Below are positions 1 to 8,739 of a DNA stretch of 64,000 nucleotides, piece after piece. A program made the position numbers and the translations under genes. This DNA comes from Clostridium sp. OS1-26 (GTDB lineage: Bacteria; Bacillota; Clostridia; Clostridiales; Clostridiaceae): the NCBI RefSeq assembly GCF_030915445.1, contig NZ_CP133264.1, positions 3,505,208-3,569,207 of the forward strand, read 5' to 3'. The first letter of the stretch is position 1. Every line of letters starts with the position of its first letter. The notes beneath the pieces were generated by a model. That model was not told the DNA's origin. It worked only from the letters and a program-made list of their open reading frames with translations, and did no database searches.

Positions 1-76
1 AACGAAGATTTTTTCTAAGAAAAATTTATTGCAATAGTTAAGTCTATAAAGCTATTAATATAATGGGGGTGCTATT

Positions 77-1228
77 TTGGAAAAACTAAGCTGCTTAAGA
101 GAAAAGATTGATATAATAGATGAAGAGATAGTTAAACTTTTTGAAGAAAGAATGGACATAGTGTGTAAGGTGGCTGAATATAAGAAGCAAAATTCTATGG
201 AAGTTCTAAATGCTAAACGAGAAAATCAAGTTATAGAAATGCAGCTAAATAATTTAAAAAACAAATCCATAGAAAAAGAAACGGAAGAGCTATTAAAACA
301 TATTATGTACATAAGCAGAAGCTTACAGAGCAAGTTATTAAAGGATGATGATATAAATTCTGAAAAGTATAAGAATAACTTTAAAATAGGGAGTGAAAAA
401 GCACCTTTAGTAGGTTTTCAAGGAGTTCCTGCTTCATTTAGTCATGAAGCTTTAATTAAGTATTTTGGAGAAGATACTAAGGTTTTGAATTTCAAAAATT
501 TCAAAGATGTATTTGAGGCTTTAAAGAATGGCGATATACAATATGGAATTTTACCTATTGAAAATTCATCAACCGGAGGAATTACTGAAGTTGATGATTT
601 ACTGAGAAAATACAATTTCTATATAGTAGGTGAAAAGTGTCTTAAAGTAGACCATAATCTTCTAGTAACTAAGGATGCTGAGGCTTCAGATATAAAAGAG
701 GTATATTCTCATGCCCAAGCATTTCTTCAAAGCAGTAAGTTTTTTGAAGAACATGATAATTGGATGCTAATACCTTACTTGAATACAGCACAAAGTGCTA
801 AATATGTAAGTGAAGAAAATAATAAGTCTAAAGCCTGCGTTGCAAGTAAAAAAGCAGCGGAATTATATGGACTTAAAATCATAGAAGAAAATATAAATTA
901 TAATAACAATAATTATACAAGATTCATTATAATAGCTCCAGAAATTGAAGTTAATAAGAAATGCGATAAAGTTAGTATAGTTATTGCACTGCCTCATAAA
1001 GTAGGCACACTTTATAATATAACAAGGCATTTCTATAATAATAATTTAAACATGACAAAAATAGAGTCTAGACCAGTGGTAAATAAATCCTGGGAATACT
1101 TTTTCTATATAGATTTTAGCGGGAATATGCAGGATGAAAGTACTGTTAATGCTCTAAAGGAAATGGAAAAGGAAAGTATATACTTTAAGCTTTTAGGAAA
1201 CTATAAATCAGATTGTAATGTAAAATGA
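77..1228 (+). CDS. pheA: Bifunctional chorismate mutase / prephenate dehydratase
   Basis: Converts chorismate to prephenate and prephenate to phenylpyruvate in phenylalanine synthesis. The 383-residue protein has three parts: an AroQ-type chorismate mutase helix bundle (about 1-85), a prephenate dehydratase domain (about 110-285, with GFQGVPASFSHEA at 113-125, PIENSSTGG and the TRF motif in NNYTRFIII), and a C-terminal ACT domain carrying ESRP, the phenylalanine-binding motif. Feedback inhibition by phenylalanine is therefore expected. The start is TTG at 77 behind a GGGGGTG ribosome site; no better start is visible. It is alone on its strand and ends at a hairpin shared with the convergent LysR gene. 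The region that could hold a leader or T-box lies outside the window. Confidence 0.95.
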   Translation: MEKLSCLREKIDIIDEEIVKLFEERMDIVCKVAEYKKQNSMEVLNAKRENQVIEMQLNNLKNKSIEKETEELLKHIMYISRSLQSKLLKDDDINSEKYKNNFKIGSEKAPLVGFQGVPASFSHEALIKYFGEDTKVLNFKNFKDVFEALKNGDIQYGILPIENSSTGGITEVDDLLRKYNFYIVGEKCLKVDHNLLVTKDAEASDIKEVYSHAQAFLQSSKFFEEHDNWMLIPYLNTAQSAKYVSEENNKSKACVASKKAAELYGLKIIEENINYNNNNYTRFIIIAPEIEVNKKCDKVSIVIALPHKVGTLYNITRHFYNNNLNMTKIESRPVVNKSWEYFFYIDFSGNMQDESTVNALKEMEKESIYFKLLGNYKSDCNVK

Positions 1229-1322
1229 AAAACGTTTTTACAATTTTAAGTAGCTATTTTTAATTAATTATCATGAAAAAGCTTAACATTTCAGAGAATG
1301 ACGCTTATATAGTTATAAAGAG

Positions 1323-1351
1323 AAAAAGAGGTTGTTATTTAACCTCTTTTT
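1323..1351. terminator. Bidirectional intrinsic terminator between pheA and the LysR gene
   Basis: AAAAAGAGGTT and AACCTCTTTTT arms with a short loop. The hairpin is A/T-rich on both sides, so it can stop transcription from either direction. It overlaps the stop codon of the LysR gene. Confidence 0.75.
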
Positions 1352-2213
1352 CAAAATACTCCAGTACCAATTTAGAAGCTTTACTTAAATCCTTATTTTT
1401 AAGTACTATAGCGCCACCTGTAAGCTCAAAGCTTGGAAACTCAGGAATAATTGCAAATTTACCATCAAAAATTTCTTTTGTTATATTTCCACAAGGAACC
1501 AGTGATATACCCATCTTATTTTCAACCATATTTTTTATGGTCTCAACATTAGTAAATTCCATATTTTTTTTTATTTTAATGTTAAATTTCTTGAGAATTT
1601 TTTCTGCTATAAGTGCATATTCACAGTTTCTTCCGAAAGAAAAGAAGGTAATATCAGAATAATTACTTTTTTTAATTTTGTCCCAATAGGACTTTTCCGA
1701 AATAAATACTAAACTTTCTTTATAAAGTGGTATAAAATCTAATTGTTCTAAACAAGGATCGGTTGGAATGATACCAAAATCAATCCTTCTCTTAAGAACA
1801 GAATCTATTACATCTTTTGCTGGAATTGTATCTACACTGAAACTTAGTTCAGGGTAAATATATGAGATTTTTCTGATAACCTCAGAAAGTTTGGTAGGAG
1901 CAAAGGTTTCTGAAGTAGCCATTTTTACTGTTCCTTGTGGTTGATGAAAATTAATCATGGAATCCAATAACTCTTTTTCAAAATCAATATATCTGTATGC
2001 ATACTTAGCAAATTCTCTTCCCGCCTCTGTAACCATAACTCCTCTTGGCAATCTGATAAACAGCTTTTCACCAAAGGTTTCTTCTAAAGTATTAATATGC
2101 GTAGATATAGTAGATTGAACATATCCAAGACGCTCTGCTGCTTTAGTTATATTTTCTTCCTCGAATACGGCAATAAAAGTATGGAAAAGTTTTCCTTCTA
2201 AATTTAAAATCAT
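1335..2213 (-). CDS. LysR family transcriptional regulator
   Basis: The N-terminal winged helix-turn-helix (about residues 1-60, with NITKAAERLGYVQSTISTHI) is typical of LysR, followed by a periplasmic-binding-protein-like effector domain. I chose the ATG at 2213 because a GAGAGGA site lies about 8 bases upstream; an in-frame ATG at 2222 abuts that site and a longer reading to 2273 has no ribosome site. The protein is 292 residues. It is divergent from the iron-sulfur flavoprotein gene at 2451, the usual arrangement for a LysR regulator and its target. The effector is unknown. Confidence 0.9.
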   Translation of the reverse strand: MILNLEGKLFHTFIAVFEEENITKAAERLGYVQSTISTHINTLEETFGEKLFIRLPRGVMVTEAGREFAKYAYRYIDFEKELLDSMINFHQPQGTVKMATSETFAPTKLSEVIRKISYIYPELSFSVDTIPAKDVIDSVLKRRIDFGIIPTDPCLEQLDFIPLYKESLVFISEKSYWDKIKKSNYSDITFFSFGRNCEYALIAEKILKKFNIKIKKNMEFTNVETIKNMVENKMGISLVPCGNITKEIFDGKFAIIPEFPSFELTGGAIVLKNKDLSKASKLVLEYFEKEVK

Positions 2214-2450
2214 GTATAACATCCTCTCAAATTTGCAGTACAAATAAATTTTACATATAACGTTTCTATACAATAATTTAAAAACCCATAAATTGGTTAA
2301 TGATTTTGTTTTGCGATGAGTTCAATCGAGATTATTCGTTTTAAGTTATTTTTAAATGATGCTATTATTTATGTTGTAAGTAACAAATTTAATTATATCA
2401 ATATTATAACAAACAAACTTATAATAAATAAATTTTTAGGAGGAATTTAA

Positions 2451-3020
2451 ATGAAGGTTATTGCTTTTAATGGAAGTCCAAGAAAAAATGGAAATACAGC
2501 TGAAAGCTTGAAATTAGTTCTTGAAGAGCTTGAAAAGGAAGGTATTGAAACAGAATTAGTTCAACTAGGTGGACTAAAACTATTTGGATGTTTAGCATGC
2601 GGGATGTGCTTTAAAAATAAGGACAAACGCTGTGCACGTAAAGACGATGAAATGAACAAGTTTATAGAAAAAGCGGCAGAAGCGGATGGAATTCTTATTG
2701 GATCACCAACATATTTTGGCAATGTATCTACTGAAGTAAAGGCATTTATTGATAGATGCGGTTCTGTTAATATAGCTAATGATCGTAACTTACTAAGGAA
2801 TAAAGTTGGAGCAGCTGTAGTATCTGTAAGAAGAGTAGGAAGTAGTTTTGTATATTCTGCTATAAACTTTTTCTTTGGCAGCAATGAAATAACAATACCT
2901 AGCTCAACTTCTTGGAATATGACACTATCACGTGATATAGGAGATTTGCAAAAAGATGAGGAAGGTATTCAAACCTTTAAAACCCTTGGGAAAAATATGG
3001 CAAATCTTTTGAAGAAGTAA
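2451..3020 (+). CDS. NADPH-dependent FMN reductase-like iron-sulfur flavoprotein
   Basis: A 189-residue flavodoxin-fold protein. It opens with the FMN phosphate-binding loop FNGSPRKNGNT and has the GSPTYFGNVS segment of this family. Cysteines at 47, 50, 53 and 61 (C-x2-C-x2-C-x7-C) match the compact cluster motif of archaeal and clostridial iron-sulfur flavoproteins, so a 4Fe-4S cluster beside FMN is likely. The role is probably electron transfer or reduction of quinones or oxidants in the cytoplasm. ATG start behind AGGAGG. It is divergent from the LysR gene, its probable regulator. The physiological substrate cannot be read from sequence. Confidence 0.88.
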   Translation: MKVIAFNGSPRKNGNTAESLKLVLEELEKEGIETELVQLGGLKLFGCLACGMCFKNKDKRCARKDDEMNKFIEKAAEADGILIGSPTYFGNVSTEVKAFIDRCGSVNIANDRNLLRNKVGAAVVSVRRVGSSFVYSAINFFFGSNEITIPSSTSWNMTLSRDIGDLQKDEEGIQTFKTLGKNMANLLKK

Positions 3021-3025
3021 ATTAC

Positions 3026-3056
3026 AACCTCTGTACTATTAAAAGGTATGGAGGTT
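3026..3056 (+). terminator. Intrinsic terminator after the flavoprotein gene
   Basis: Arms AACCTC-tg-TAC and GTA-tg-GAGGTT, followed by a T-rich stretch (ATTTTAAT). Confidence 0.6.
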
Positions 3057-3165
3057 ATTTTAATCTTACCTAGTTTCATGCTTACTTATTTGAAATTACT
3101 TGCATAAACAAGCAATAAGGAGTAATATGTAATTATTGTAATATATGTGAAAGAGAGGTATTTTT

Positions 3166-3606
3166 TTGAATAATGACAATAATGTAGATATACAAGCTCT
3201 TGATCAGGCATTAGGTATGACATTTAGGCTTGTATCAAATCGCATTAATTCAAAGTTTAAGACTGCAGGTTATGTAGTTACTCCAGAGCAATATATGATA
3301 CTTAGTTGCTTGTACAAGTATGGAGAATTGCAGCAAAATCAAATATCGAAACTAGTAACTAAAGATGAGCCAAGTATTTCCCGGACAGTTAATAACATGA
3401 TTAAAAATGGCATTGTAAAACGAGTTCAGCACCCAAATGATAAAAGAACTAATTTAATTTGTTTAACAGAAAAAGCAAAAGAAATTGAAGAGGATTTACA
3501 TAATGAATGTTTAGTAGCATTAAAGGAAGCTATTAAAGATATTTCTAGCTCAGATATGAAGATATTTGAAAATGTGATATATAAAATTATAAATAATTTA
3601 AAGTAA
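3166..3606 (+). CDS. MarR family transcriptional regulator
   Basis: A 146-residue winged-helix protein. The recognition region NQISKLVTKDEPSISRTVNNMIKNGIV and the wing KRVQHPNDKRTNLICLT are characteristic of MarR. The start is TTG at 3166, 5-6 bases after AGAGAGG. It lies about 90 bases before the cyclopropane fatty acid synthase gene on the same strand and may control it, or the flavoprotein before it; the sequence does not decide. The ligand is unknown. Confidence 0.88.
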   Translation: MNNDNNVDIQALDQALGMTFRLVSNRINSKFKTAGYVVTPEQYMILSCLYKYGELQQNQISKLVTKDEPSISRTVNNMIKNGIVKRVQHPNDKRTNLICLTEKAKEIEEDLHNECLVALKEAIKDISSSDMKIFENVIYKIINNLK

Positions 3607-3692
3607 TATAATTTATAATTCTAAGCTATATAGAGAAACATGCCTAAAAATTGGCTTGATTCTTTATAATAAAAATATTGGAGGGAAGAATG

Positions 3693-4871
3693 ATGGGCAT
3701 TGATAAAATGTTTTATAAAACACTTTTAAAAGGTCTATTCTGTGATCCTTTTAAAGTTGAATTTTGGGATGGAGAAGTAGAAAATTATGGACAAGGAGAA
3801 AGTAAATTTAAAATAATCTTTAATGAACACATTCCCAAAGGGGATATAGTAAAAGACCCTTTTATAGCTTTTGGAGAAGGTTACATGGCGAAAAAAATAG
3901 AGATAGAGGGAGATATTCAAGAAGTTACAGAGTCTTTATATAATAATAAAGAAAGTTTTTTAAGTAACAGTAGTAGATATGCAGATTTAATTAAAAGAAT
4001 GTCTAATAATATTGCTAACAGTAGAGAAAATATAGGACATCACTATGATATAGGAAATGATTTTTATAAGTTATGGCTAGATGATACAATGACTTATTCC
4101 TGTGGATATTTTAAGTCCTCTAATGACTCATTAACAACAGCTCAAAGAAACAAAGTTGAGCATATTTTAAAAAAACTTGCATTGACAAAGGGGCAAACAT
4201 TGCTTGATATAGGCTGTGGTTGGGGAGAATTAATTATCACAGCAGCTAAAGAGTATAAGGTAAAAGCTTTAGGAATAACTTTAAGTTCGGAACAATTTGC
4301 CAAGGTTAGCGAAAGAATAGAAAATGAGGATCTGAAAGATTTAGTTCAGGTTAAACTTGTGGATTATAGAGAATTAGAGAATATAAAATTTGATAGAATA
4401 GTCAGCGTAGGCATGTTGGAACATGTAGGGAAAAAACATCTTGATGAATACTTTGAATCTATAAATAATCTGCTGAATGAAAAGGGTGTTTCTTTGCTTC
4501 ATTGCATTACAAGTACAGATGAAGGTGGTACAAATACTTGGATAGATAAGTACATTTTCCCTGGTGGCTATATACCATCAATTAAAGAATTAATTTGCAA
4601 TATATCAAAATATAAATTTTATTTAACTGATCTAGAGAGCCTTAGAAGGCATTATGGAAAAACATTAGAATGTTGGGCGAAGAACTTTGAGAATGCATTA
4701 TCAGAAATAAGCAAGACAAAAGATGAAACTTTTATAAGAATGTGGAGGTTGTACTTAAACGCTTGTGCGGCATCTTTTAACTGTGGCAATATTGATCTTC
4801 ATCAATTTTTATTTGTAAAAGGTGTAAACAATGAATTACCATGGACTAGAGAATATATATATAAATCTTAA
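3693..4871 (+). CDS. cfa: Cyclopropane-fatty-acyl-phospholipid synthase
   Basis: An S-adenosylmethionine-dependent enzyme that adds a methylene bridge to unsaturated acyl chains of membrane lipids. The SAM-binding motif LLDIGCGWGEL, the preceding GHHYDIGNDFYKLWLD block and the FPGGYIPS segment are family hallmarks. I place the start at the second of two adjacent ATG codons (3693), 7 bases after GGAGGG. A reading from the TTG at 3678 would use the ribosome site itself as coding sequence. The length of 392 residues is normal. The MarR gene just upstream may regulate it. Confidence 0.93.
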   Translation: MGIDKMFYKTLLKGLFCDPFKVEFWDGEVENYGQGESKFKIIFNEHIPKGDIVKDPFIAFGEGYMAKKIEIEGDIQEVTESLYNNKESFLSNSSRYADLIKRMSNNIANSRENIGHHYDIGNDFYKLWLDDTMTYSCGYFKSSNDSLTTAQRNKVEHILKKLALTKGQTLLDIGCGWGELIITAAKEYKVKALGITLSSEQFAKVSERIENEDLKDLVQVKLVDYRELENIKFDRIVSVGMLEHVGKKHLDEYFESINNLLNEKGVSLLHCITSTDEGGTNTWIDKYIFPGGYIPSIKELICNISKYKFYLTDLESLRRHYGKTLECWAKNFENALSEISKTKDETFIRMWRLYLNACAASFNCGNIDLHQFLFVKGVNNELPWTREYIYKS

Positions 4872-4986
4872 TATATTAATATTTTATCGTAATATATTAA
4901 TAATATTAATAACCTAATAAAAAGATATGATTTTAGTAAGTTATTAATATTATAAAAAAATATAATTAAATAGTAACATGTTTCAT

Positions 4987-5183
4987 ATAAGCAGGCATCC
5001 AAAATCTTAAGTAGATATCCCAAATCTTAAGTAGGCATCCAAAATCTATGATTTTGAGATGATCACTTACACAGAGTGCTGATTTTGAGATGATCGGTTA
5101 AGCAGCGAACCCAAATCTCTGATTTGGAGTAAGTCGCTTACTCAGCTAGTACTCATTCGACGGTAGGAGAAGGAGTTTCATAT
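4987..5183 (+). repeat. R2 repeat element, copy a (modular 20-bp units)
   Basis: Begins with three head-to-tail 20-bp units (4987-5006, 5007-5026, 5027-5046) of the type TTAAGTAGGCATCCAAAATC. Related units then follow in the opposite orientation (GATTTTGAGATGATC...), forming hairpins such as CAAAATC-tat-GATTTTG and CCAAATC-tct-GATTTGG. It ends in a GGAGTTTCAT terminus. About 100 bases are nearly identical, in inverted orientation, to copy b at 23361-23538, and the core and right end recur in copy c at 58787-58954. No open reading frame or transposase is present, so it resembles a non-autonomous mobile element. Confidence 0.75.
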
Positions 5184-5205
5184 GAATAACTATTAGGGGA
5201 AAAGT

Positions 5206-5277
5206 ATGAGAAGCGACATAGTAAAAGGCGGATCAAAAGAAGTACCCACAATATCTTTTAAAATAGCTCTTCCATGA
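5206..5277 (+). pseudogene. Possible relic of the 5' end of ilvD
   Basis: A 23-codon reading frame with an AGGGGA ribosome site encodes MRSDIVKGGSKEVPTISFK and four more residues before TGA. Dihydroxy-acid dehydratases characteristically begin MRSD-x-VKKG followed by RAPHRSLL, and spaced matches continue here (Pro, Ser, Ala-Leu). I infer a degraded gene start left after a deletion beside repeat R2a. The match is short and could be chance. Confidence 0.3.
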
Positions 5278-5292
5278 AATATTATATATATT

Positions 5293-5341
5293 AAAAGCCA
5301 TTGCTGTATTTAGACTGCAACTAAAAACAGCAATGGCTTTT
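5293..5341 (+). terminator. Strong intrinsic terminator hairpin
   Basis: AAAAGCCATTGCTGT and ACAGCAATGGCTTTT form a perfect 15-bp stem with a T-rich tail. It follows the cfa/R2a region and precedes the AraC gene. Confidence 0.75.
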
Positions 5342-5418
5342 TATTGGCGATTTAAGTTTATTATTATATAATATAGTTAAAATTCTTCTGTTAAGTCATA
5401 GGATTGGTGATAATAAAT

Positions 5419-7119
5419 ATGATAGACGATCTATATTATAGCAATAAACATGATATTCAAAAATTCGATTGGGGTGAAGTTATTTGGCTTCATGTTCCTT
5501 CTAATTTATTGACTCAAAGGCTGAGTGCTGGTTTAGTGAAATTTTTTCCAAGAAAAAAGCAGCCAAGACATGTTCATTTTGGAGAAGAACAGATACTGTA
5601 TGTGATTCAAGGGAGGGGAATGCATACAGTAAATGGAGAAGAGCAAAAGGTAAAAGAAGGGATGGTTATCCATTGTCCGCCTTATTCGGAACATGAAGTA
5701 GTAAATACAGGTAACGATGAATTGATTTTCTTGGCAACATATACTCCTTCTAAGTTATTAGAAGTTCATCAAAGCATAACGACATCTAATAATAAACATA
5801 TATTAGATATTATAGATAGGGAAGTATTAGAAAATATTCAGGAGGAAATATCAGGGCTTTTAAAACTTTCAGTAGGTATAGCTGATAACAATAATAATTA
5901 CGTTACAGATCCTATAAGAATACATAAGTTTTGTGATTTATGCAAAAATAAGAGCATCTGTAAAGAAAAAGATAACAAATATAAAAGTGCTCTTAAAGGA
6001 TTAGATAATGTATTTATATGTTGTAACAATATAATAATTATTATAATTCCTATATTAATAGGAGAAGAGATTTTAGGCTATGTAAAATGTGGTCACTTTC
6101 TTATAAACAAACCTGTAGATATTAAAAAATATATTTTAGATAGTTATAAATGTGAAATTACAAATATTGAAGAATTAGTAGCTGCTTATAATGATATACC
6201 TGTTATTCCTAAAAGTAGATTTTATGCTCTTCAAGAATCTTTAAGTATAGTTTCTAAACTTATTTCTAATATTATAGAAAATAATTTAGTAGAAAAGGAA
6301 TTAAAAGAAAAAAATAATGAAATACTTAAAAATGCAAAAGAAAAATTATACTTAGAAGATGCACTAAAACAGGCCAATATAAAACTTCTAAGATCTCAGG
6401 TATCCTCAGGTTTTGAAAATCATAGATTTAAACCTAAAAGTTTTTTCAGTAGAGAAAGTATTGAGTATCCTCTTAAAGTAGAAAATAAACTAAGAGCTGC
6501 AATTAAAAAATTTGATGAAGCCTTGTGTGAAGAGATTATTTATGAAACTGTCAATGTGTATATAGAAAAAGAATTTTCTGTTCAAGAAGTAAAAGAAACT
6601 TTTGAAGAACTTGTGGTAATTTTAAGCAGATTAGTATACGAAGAAACTAATGACGATGAATTATTTCTAAGCATTAGACAGAAATATAAAGAAAAAATAA
6701 AGAAGTGTAATAGCTACAATGTTTTGCAAGAAATTTTAGTGGAATTTTCTAAAGAAAATATAGGTATATTAAGAAACATAATGTTAAATGGAAAATATGA
6801 TCTTATACAGAAAATTAATTTATATATAGAAAATAATTTTCATCAAGACATTACCTTAGGCTTTCTTGCAGATATGTTTTTTATAACTCCTAATTATTTA
6901 AGTACTATTTTTAATGAGAAGAATGGTATGTCCTTAAAGGATTATATAAACAAACTGAGAATAGAAAATGCTAAAAAGTATTTAATAGAAACTGATATGA
7001 AAATATCAGATATAAGCAAAATAGTAGGATATAATCAACTAAGTTACTTTGGAAGTATATTTAAGAAGCTTGAAGGATATACACCTAATGAGTATAGGAT
7101 AAAATTAAGAAATAAATAA
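5419..7119 (+). CDS. AraC family regulator with cupin and PocR sensory domains
   Basis: A 566-residue regulator in three parts: an N-terminal cupin barrel (HVHFGEEQILYVIQGRG, about 45-110), a PocR domain (about 135-280, with the cysteine group CDLCKNKSIC typical of PocR), and a C-terminal AraC double helix-turn-helix (last 100 residues, ending YFGSIFKKLEGYTPNEYR). PocR domains sense small hydrocarbon derivatives in propanediol and related pathways. The start is taken at ATG 5419 behind GGTGA; TTG 5404 is also in frame but lacks a ribosome site. No target operon is adjacent, so what it regulates is unknown. Confidence 0.88.
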   Translation: MIDDLYYSNKHDIQKFDWGEVIWLHVPSNLLTQRLSAGLVKFFPRKKQPRHVHFGEEQILYVIQGRGMHTVNGEEQKVKEGMVIHCPPYSEHEVVNTGNDELIFLATYTPSKLLEVHQSITTSNNKHILDIIDREVLENIQEEISGLLKLSVGIADNNNNYVTDPIRIHKFCDLCKNKSICKEKDNKYKSALKGLDNVFICCNNIIIIIIPILIGEEILGYVKCGHFLINKPVDIKKYILDSYKCEITNIEELVAAYNDIPVIPKSRFYALQESLSIVSKLISNIIENNLVEKELKEKNNEILKNAKEKLYLEDALKQANIKLLRSQVSSGFENHRFKPKSFFSRESIEYPLKVENKLRAAIKKFDEALCEEIIYETVNVYIEKEFSVQEVKETFEELVVILSRLVYEETNDDELFLSIRQKYKEKIKKCNSYNVLQEILVEFSKENIGILRNIMLNGKYDLIQKINLYIENNFHQDITLGFLADMFFITPNYLSTIFNEKNGMSLKDYINKLRIENAKKYLIETDMKISDISKIVGYNQLSYFGSIFKKLEGYTPNEYRIKLRNK

Positions 7120-7121
7120 AA

Positions 7122-7152
7122 GGGCAGAGTTTTTACGACTCTACCCCTAATT
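7122..7152 (+). terminator. Intrinsic terminator after the AraC gene
   Basis: GGGcAGAGT and ACTCTaCCC arms closed by TTTTACG, then CTAATTTTT. Confidence 0.65.
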
Positions 7153-7209
7153 TTTAAAGGACTATTAACAACAAGTTGTAGTTAAATCTTAAAGTTTTTG
7201 CTCCTTAGA

Positions 7210-7764
7210 TTAGAAATTTTTTCTCCATTTATTATATTGATTGACATACTTATATTGTATTATATTAAAGAATTTGTCTAAAACACCTAGCCTTTTTAGC
7301 CCTTTCAACATTGACATCGGGTATTTTTGGATAATTTCAAAGTTTTTTCTAGGATCTATTATCTTTATAGATTCATCAGCTTGTACAAATATATGGCCTA
7401 AACGTATATCTATTCTTGTAAATCCTAATGATTCAAAATCATTAAATATCTCAACTAATTGAAAGCATAAATTCTCATTTAAATCATGAGTCTTTAAATA
7501 TTCTTTTAGGGTCATTCCATTTATAAAATCCATAACAATAGAATAATTATCATGATGGTATACTTTAGGGAAAAATTTACTTTTGCGTCCACACTGTAGA
7601 AGATAGAGCTGACTTTTACAGGAATTTGCCTTGTTAAAAACCTTTATTACTTTATCCGGTGGCAGAAAATAAACTTTACCTTGATGACCTTGTCCAATAA
7701 ATTTTAAGTTACTTATGTCTATACCACAATAATAATTTTCACTACTATGCTGATATAGATTCAT
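7210..7764 (-). CDS. Mini protein kinase-like protein
   Basis: A compact 184-residue kinase fold. It has a glycine loop (GQGHQGKVY), a candidate ATP lysine (VIKVF), a hinge-like SIVMDFINGMTL, a catalytic-loop aspartate in RIDIRLGHIFV and a metal-binding aspartate in IKIIDP. The HRD motif is replaced by RID and the loop asparagine by histidine, as in RIO/ABC1-like and lipopolysaccharide-kinase-like families rather than PknB-type kinases. No transmembrane segment. ATG start behind GAGGAG. Substrate unknown; it may phosphorylate a small molecule rather than a protein. It is transcribed alone, with the split sensor kinase upstream on the same strand. Confidence 0.65.
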   Translation of the reverse strand: MNLYQHSSENYYCGIDISNLKFIGQGHQGKVYFLPPDKVIKVFNKANSCKSQLYLLQCGRKSKFFPKVYHHDNYSIVMDFINGMTLKEYLKTHDLNENLCFQLVEIFNDFESLGFTRIDIRLGHIFVQADESIKIIDPRKNFEIIQKYPMSMLKGLKRLGVLDKFFNIIQYKYVNQYNKWRKNF

Positions 7765-7878
7765 AATAACAACTCCTCATTTAGTTATTCATAAATTTAA
7801 TCTTTAGATTGTAATGTTTTTAATGTATTATATTACAAAATATATAAAAGGTTACTATAGAGAAATAACTAGAAGATT

Positions 7879-8739
7879 TTATGAATATATATCAGAAAAC
7901 TCAACGCTTATTCTTTCAACCTTTTTATGTAACTCATCTTCATTATTTATAATATCTAGAGGTTTATAATATATTTCATTATTATCTACTGTTTTGTTAG
8001 GAAGAAAAATTACAAATTCACTTCCTACACCGCAGGTGCTGTATGCACTTATGGTACCTTCATGAGCTTCTACTAATGCTTTAACTAAAGACAAGCCTAT
8101 TCCACTTCCTTCTGCTCTTCTAGTAAGCACTTCATCAACTTGCCTGAAACGCTCAAATATTACATCTAGTTTATCTGAAGGTATTCCACACCCAGTATCT
8201 TTAACAATTATCATAATACCGCTGTCCATATCTTTAACATTTACATTAATAGTTCCGCCTAATTTAGTGTATTTAATAGCATTAGACAAGAGATTTAACA
8301 TAATTCTTTCAATTTTATCATCATCATAAGCTATTATCTTTTCCTCTGTATCCGTATCAAATATTAAATTAATTCCTTTACTTTCAACATAATCTGCAAC
8401 GGATAAAGTAATGTTTTCTACCGTTTCAATAATATTATTATTAGCAAAATGCATATGAAAAAATCCAGAATCAAGTCTTGTAAGATCTATTATATTATTA
8501 ATAAGCTTTAAAAGTCTGTAAGAGTTTTGCTTCATAATACCAATATATTTTTCAAAGGCACAGGTAAAGTTATTATAATTATCTTTGGAGTCATTATACA
8601 TAGAGTTAAGAAGCTGAATACTACTTAATATAATATTTAATGGTGTTCTAAGTTCGTGAGATATATTACTAAAAAATTCAGTTTTTAGTCTATCATACTC
8701 TATTGTCTGCTCTAAAAGCTTTTTATTCTCTTCAATCAT
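7879..8739 (-). CDS. Histidine kinase catalytic part (C-terminal piece of a split PAS kinase)
   Basis: A 286-residue piece with a HisKA dimerisation helix carrying the phosphoacceptor in FFSNISHELRTPLN, and an HATPase_c domain (N box MLNLLSNAIKYT, DTGCGIP, GSGIGLSL). It has no sensor of its own. Its ATG overlaps the TGA of the preceding PAS gene (ATGA) and no ribosome site precedes it. Either translation is coupled, or this is one gene broken at the six-A run opposite 8741-8746: one added A gives an uninterrupted 669-residue kinase reading EQKKMIEENKKLL across the joint. The tail VEFSDIYS is shared with the kinase at 12076. Confidence 0.85.
   Translation of the reverse strand: MIEENKKLLEQTIEYDRLKTEFFSNISHELRTPLNIILSSIQLLNSMYNDSKDNYNNFTCAFEKYIGIMKQNSYRLLKLINNIIDLTRLDSGFFHMHFANNNIIETVENITLSVADYVESKGINLIFDTDTEEKIIAYDDDKIERIMLNLLSNAIKYTKLGGTINVNVKDMDSGIMIIVKDTGCGIPSDKLDVIFERFRQVDEVLTRRAEGSGIGLSLVKALVEAHEGTISAYSTCGVGSEFVIFLPNKTVDNNEIYYKPLDIINNEDELHKKVERISVEFSDIYS

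Noticed and set aside
1273..1662. Plus-strand open frame of 129 codons opposite the LysR gene
   Set aside because: It lies antisense to the conserved C-terminal half of LysR, has no ribosome site, and runs through the shared terminator hairpin.
4987..5046. Three 20-bp repeats that could suggest a CRISPR array
   Set aside because: The units are directly adjacent with no spacers, they also occur in inverted orientation, and no cas gene is present.
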